Positions 61,179 to 64,000 of a DNA stretch of 64,000 bases are shown one piece after another. The translations under genes and the position numbers were made by a program. Location: the NCBI RefSeq assembly GCF_000617845.2, contig NZ_DF820425.1:627690-691689 (forward strand), given 5' to 3'. Every line of letters begins with the position of its first letter. Position 1 is the stretch's first letter. The notes under the pieces are model-generated. The model ran no database searches and was not told where the DNA came from. It saw only the letters and a program-made list of their open reading frames with translations. Source of the stretch: Bradyrhizobium sp. DOA9. Lineage in GTDB: Bacteria > Pseudomonadota > Alphaproteobacteria > Rhizobiales > Xanthobacteraceae.

Positions 61179-63017
61179 TCAGAGATCGTCGTCGCCGTCG
61201 GAACCGTCGGGCGGATCATCGGTGCCATAGTCGGCGTTAATATTGGTCTCCGGCGTCTCGGGGGCAAGCCTGCGGACCTCGACGACCTTGGCGCCGGGGA
61301 AGCGCGACAGCACCTCCTGCACGCGCGGATCGGCTTCCGCGGTACGGGCATGCTCCTGCTTGGCCGCCTGGTTCACCGAGCGCAGCGTCGGCTGTCCCTG
61401 TTCGTTCGAGACGATCACGGTCCAGCGGCGGCCGGTCCACAGCTCGAACTTCTTCGCAAGCTCCGAGATCATGGTCTTGGAGGCGTTGGGCTCGAGCGCG
61501 ACTTCCAGTCGCCCCTCCTCGAAACGGACGAGGCGCATGTCGCCTTCGAGCGCGCTCTTGGTCATGATGTCGCGCTTCTGCCCGGCCAGCGCGACGAGCT
61601 GGGTGAAGCTCGTGACACGCAGCTGGGGCGCGGCGCCTTGCGGATCCGGCGCAGGCGCCGCCATCTGCGACCGCGCACCGCCGCCGAATGCGGACGGCGA
61701 TGATGCCGGCATGCGCATTGGCGCGGCGGACACCGGCGCGGCGGAGGCCATCGGCGCAGCCGGCGCGCCACTGCGTGCGCTACCGCCGCCATTCACGACT
61801 GGCGAACCCCCACCATTCTGCTCCAGCATTTTGATCGCTTCGTCGGGCGTCGGCAGGTCGGCGACATAGGCGATGCGCACCAGCACCATTTCGGCCGCGG
61901 CGGCCGGGCGCGTTGCAGCCTGCACCTCGGTGATGCCCTTGAGCAGCATCTGCCACATCCGCGACAGCACGCGCATCGAGATCTTCGCGGCGAACTCCTT
62001 GGCGCGCACGCGCTCGGTCTCGCCATAGGCGACGTTGTCGGCGGTCGCCGGAATGACCTTCACACGGGTGACGAAGTTGACGAACTCGGCGAGGTCCGAG
62101 AGCACGACGATGGGGTCGGCGCCGACATCGTACTGGTCGCGGAACTCCTTGAAGGCGGAGGCGATGTCGCCGCGCGCCAGCGACTCGAACAGGTCGATGA
62201 CGCGGGTGCGGTCGGCAAGGCCCAGCATCTGCCTGACGGCATCGGCCTTCACGGCTCCGGCCGCATGCGCGATCGCCTGATCGAGCAGCGACAGCGAATC
62301 GCGCACCGAGCCCTCCGCGGCGCGCGCGATGATGCCGAGCGCCTCCGGCTCGATCTCGACGTTCTCCTTCGTCGCGATGTTGGCGAGATGCTTCATCAGC
62401 ACGTCGGCCTCGACGCGGCGCAGGTCGAAGCGCTGGCAGCGCGACAGCACGGTGACCGGAACCTTGCGGATCTCGGTGGTCGCGAACACGAACTTGGCGT
62501 GCTCCGGCGGCTCCTCCAGCGTCTTCAGGAAGGCGTTGAACGCCGCCGTCGACAGCATGTGGACTTCGTCGATGATGTAGACCTTGTAGCGGGCGCTGGC
62601 GGGGGCATAGCGGACGCTGTCATTGATCTGGCGGACGTCGTCGACGCCGGTATGCGAGGCCGCGTCCATCTCCAGCACGTCCATGTGCCGGCTTTCCATG
62701 ATCGCCTGGCAATGCACGCCAAGCATCGGCATGTGGATGGTCGGGCCTTTCACCGAACCATCAGACATCTCGTAGTTGAGCGCACGGGCGAGAATGCGCG
62801 CGGTGGTGGTCTTGCCGACGCCGCGGACGCCGGTGAGGATCCAGGCCTGCGGAATGCGCCCGGTCTCGAACGCGTTGGAGACGGTGCGGACCACGGCCTC
62901 CTGGCCGATCAGATCGTCGAATGAGGAAGGACGGTACTTGCGCGCCAGCACCCGGTAGGGCGCGTTGCCGGCCTGGCCGGCGCTATCGGGATCGGGAGGG
63001 GCGCCAGCGTCGGTCAT
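61179..63017 (-). CDS. dnaX: DNA polymerase III subunit gamma/tau (612 aa)
   Basis: The AAA+ clamp-loader domain starts YRVLARKYRPSSFDDLIGQE, with Walker A GVRGVGKTTTARI (63-75), Walker B KVYIIDEVHML and SRC region VLSRCQRFDLRR. Between Walker A and B, residues 84-112 have only one Cys (GVHCQAIMESRHMDVLEMDA), so the usual four-Cys zinc module is absent. A Gly/Ala/Pro linker (about 430-480) leads to the tau-type C-terminal domain. It assembles the replisome and loads the beta clamp. The start at the ATG at 63017 fits; the upstream frame crosses the SRP RNA. I believe this zinc loss is shared by close relatives, from memory only. Confidence 0.95.
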   Translation of the reverse strand: MTDAGAPPDPDSAGQAGNAPYRVLARKYRPSSFDDLIGQEAVVRTVSNAFETGRIPQAWILTGVRGVGKTTTARILARALNYEMSDGSVKGPTIHMPMLGVHCQAIMESRHMDVLEMDAASHTGVDDVRQINDSVRYAPASARYKVYIIDEVHMLSTAAFNAFLKTLEEPPEHAKFVFATTEIRKVPVTVLSRCQRFDLRRVEADVLMKHLANIATKENVEIEPEALGIIARAAEGSVRDSLSLLDQAIAHAAGAVKADAVRQMLGLADRTRVIDLFESLARGDIASAFKEFRDQYDVGADPIVVLSDLAEFVNFVTRVKVIPATADNVAYGETERVRAKEFAAKISMRVLSRMWQMLLKGITEVQAATRPAAAAEMVLVRIAYVADLPTPDEAIKMLEQNGGGSPVVNGGGSARSGAPAAPMASAAPVSAAPMRMPASSPSAFGGGARSQMAAPAPDPQGAAPQLRVTSFTQLVALAGQKRDIMTKSALEGDMRLVRFEEGRLEVALEPNASKTMISELAKKFELWTGRRWTVIVSNEQGQPTLRSVNQAAKQEHARTAEADPRVQEVLSRFPGAKVVEVRRLAPETPETNINADYGTDDPPDGSDGDDDL

Positions 63018-63107
63018 CGATCGATCCGCAATGATATGTCTCTTGGCCGGCTTTTGCGGAAAGGAGCGCGCTGGCGGCTGGTGCCGCCGGCGCTGGTTCG
63101 CTCGAAA

Positions 63108-63201
63108 AAACAGGTAGGAGACTGACGAGCGACCCGATCCGGACCTCGTTAGGGCTGCTTCCTTCCGGACCTGACCCGGTTGGCGAGTGGCTCGTCCACC
63201 G
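63108..63201 (-). ncRNA. ffs: Small bacterial SRP RNA (4.5S type)
   Basis: On the minus strand the near-invariant SRP apical region GGTCAGGTCCGGAAGGAAGC and CAGCCCTAA is present, with GACGAGC (63190-63196) pairing with GCTCGTC (63124-63130) to close the long hairpin. A T6 run just downstream on this strand (63102-63107) can end transcription. It binds Ffh for membrane protein targeting. Exact ends are estimated to within several bases. dnaX lies downstream on the same strand. Confidence 0.9.
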
Positions 63202-63418
63202 CCAATCTCCCGGTCCCTATTTGGGGCCAAAGGGAGCGGAAAGCAAGCGGGGTCTGGGACTGTTCCGACGGCACTTGGGACTTTCCGGCCCGAACGGCAC
63301 CATTTCGCCCTCGAACGGCGTGCGCCACCCGGTCCGGCGCATAAGGACCACGGCGCATACGGATGTTGTCTGGGGGCGTGGTCTCTGCGACGGTAAGAAT
63401 CAATCCAGAGAAGCCTTC

Positions 63419-63838
63419 ATGCCCGAACCCACCTGGTCGCTGCACTCCCGCTTGAAAGAGGACACCATCGACATCGGCGATCTGCCGCTGTCGAAGGTGC
63501 TGGTCATCAAGGACGCGCATTATCCCTGGCTGCTGCTGGTGCCGCGGCGGGTGGATGCGGTCGAGATCATCGATCTCGACGAGGTGCAGCAGGCGCAGCT
63601 GATGACGGAGATCTCCCGCGTCTCGCGCGCGCTGAAAGAGATCACCAAATGCGACAAGCTCAACATCGCCGCGCTCGGCAACCTCGTGCCGCAGCTGCAC
63701 GTCCACATCATCGCACGCCGCACCAGTGACGCCGCCTGGCCGCGGCCGGTGTGGGGCGTGATGCCGCCGCTGGCGCATGACGCCGCGGAGGTTCAGAATT
63801 TCATCAGCGCGATTCGCCGCAAGATCTGGTTGGGTTGA
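63419..63838 (+). CDS. HIT-family protein (139 aa)
   Basis: The histidine-triad-like stretch VPQLHVHIIARR lies near residue 96. The upstream fold blocks WSLHSRLKEDTIDIGDLPL, then YPWLLLVPRRVDAVEII and DKLNIAALGN fit HIT proteins. These hydrolyse nucleotide phosphoester or phosphoramidate bonds; the third His of the triad is replaced by Ala here (HVHIIA), so hydrolase activity may be altered. I start at the ATG at 63419; the longer frame crosses the SRP RNA region. It is followed by a NudC-like gene after 10 bases. Confidence 0.85.
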   Translation: MPEPTWSLHSRLKEDTIDIGDLPLSKVLVIKDAHYPWLLLVPRRVDAVEIIDLDEVQQAQLMTEISRVSRALKEITKCDKLNIAALGNLVPQLHVHIIARRTSDAAWPRPVWGVMPPLAHDAAEVQNFISAIRRKIWLG

Positions 63839-63848
63839 AAGAACAATA

Positions 63849-64000
63849 ATGTCAGCATTCGACGCATTTCCGCTGGGGCAGCCGGCCTTCGTCACCAACG
63901 TCCTCGACCGCGCCGCGCATCTGCGCCGCGACGACGAGAAGCTGTTTGCGCTGGAACAGAAGCCGTCCTCGCGCGCCTATGCGGTCTATCGCGACTCGCT
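63849..64000 (+). CDS. NudC-like NADH pyrophosphatase, N-terminal part, runs off the window
   Basis: The 50 visible residues read MSAFDAFPLGQPAFVTNVLD, then RRDDEKLFALEQKPSSRAYA. They match the N-terminus of rhizobial NUDIX NADH pyrophosphatases from memory. The zinc ribbon and Nudix box would lie beyond 64000, so the family cannot be confirmed from this part. The start follows the HIT gene stop by 10 bases, so both are likely co-transcribed. Such enzymes hydrolyse NADH and NAD-capped RNA. The call is moderate. Confidence 0.65.
   Translation, partial: MSAFDAFPLGQPAFVTNVLDRAAHLRRDDEKLFALEQKPSSRAYAVYRDS

Overview
The window is high-GC alphaproteobacterial chromosome, most likely Bradyrhizobium or a close relative in the Nitrobacteraceae. 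The reasons are the gene order rpmH-rnpA-yidC-engB-argB, the dnaX-ybaB-recR block beside a short SRP RNA, the many small Ser/Gly-rich secreted proteins and TPR adenylate cyclases, and the palindromic intergenic repeats (GTCATTGCGAG... and GTCATGCCCGGG... types) that punctuate the right-hand third. The taxonomic call is inference from gene content; no marker gene was compared.

Left part (1-18.6 kb) is accessory but apparently resident chromosome. It holds three tandem secreted Ser/Gly-rich low-complexity proteins; a minus-strand polysaccharide operon (Wzc/ExoP-like co-polymerase, secreted GH5 glycosidase, Wzy-like membrane protein and small genes); a 2,2-dialkylglycine decarboxylase plus gamma-glutamyltransferase operon divergent from a LysR regulator; a methyltransferase/alcohol dehydrogenase pair; an ABM-like small protein; a PhyH-type dioxygenase preceded by an 11-codon leader ORF whose stop lies inside a predicted three-way-junction RNA; a class III adenylate cyclase with TPRs; and queD.

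Middle part (18,636-42,571) is a 23.9-kb integrated island in tRNA-Arg(ACG). Its ends are a perfect 47-bp direct repeat of the 3' part of the tRNA. The left end carries a tyrosine integrase, two small unknown genes, an AlpA-like HTH protein, a Toprim primase and a RepA-like ATPase. Next come three cargo units, each preceded by a copy of a GGGACA-rich palindrome: a two-gene operon of exported helical proteins, a PD-(D/E)XK-type protein, and a second nuclease-fold-like protein. The main cargo is a minus-strand five-gene operon (40,484-29,354): a small unknown protein, an SNF2 helicase with a C-terminal DUF3883-like domain, an ASCH-domain protein, a DUF1156 DNA methyltransferase, and a DUF499-type ATPase with an N-terminal Swt1/HEPN-like region. 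This looks like a DISARM-related phage-defence system lacking the DISARM core. A perfect 10-bp inverted repeat lies between this operon and a divergent winged-helix-like gene, which an intact IS256-family element with an 8-bp target duplication has cut in two.

Right part (42.6-64 kb) is core chromosome: histidine kinase, rpmH, rnpA, yidC, engB, a frameshifted DUF423 gene, argB, a DUF1036 protein, a HAD hydrolase, dapD, DUF805, dapE, truA/fmt/def, rmuC, an AmpG-like permease, recR/ybaB/dnaX, the SRP RNA, a HIT protein and the start of a NudC-like gene. It combines ribosome and translation maturation, lysine/arginine/peptidoglycan precursor supply and DNA maintenance, and is interrupted mainly by dispersed palindromic repeats.
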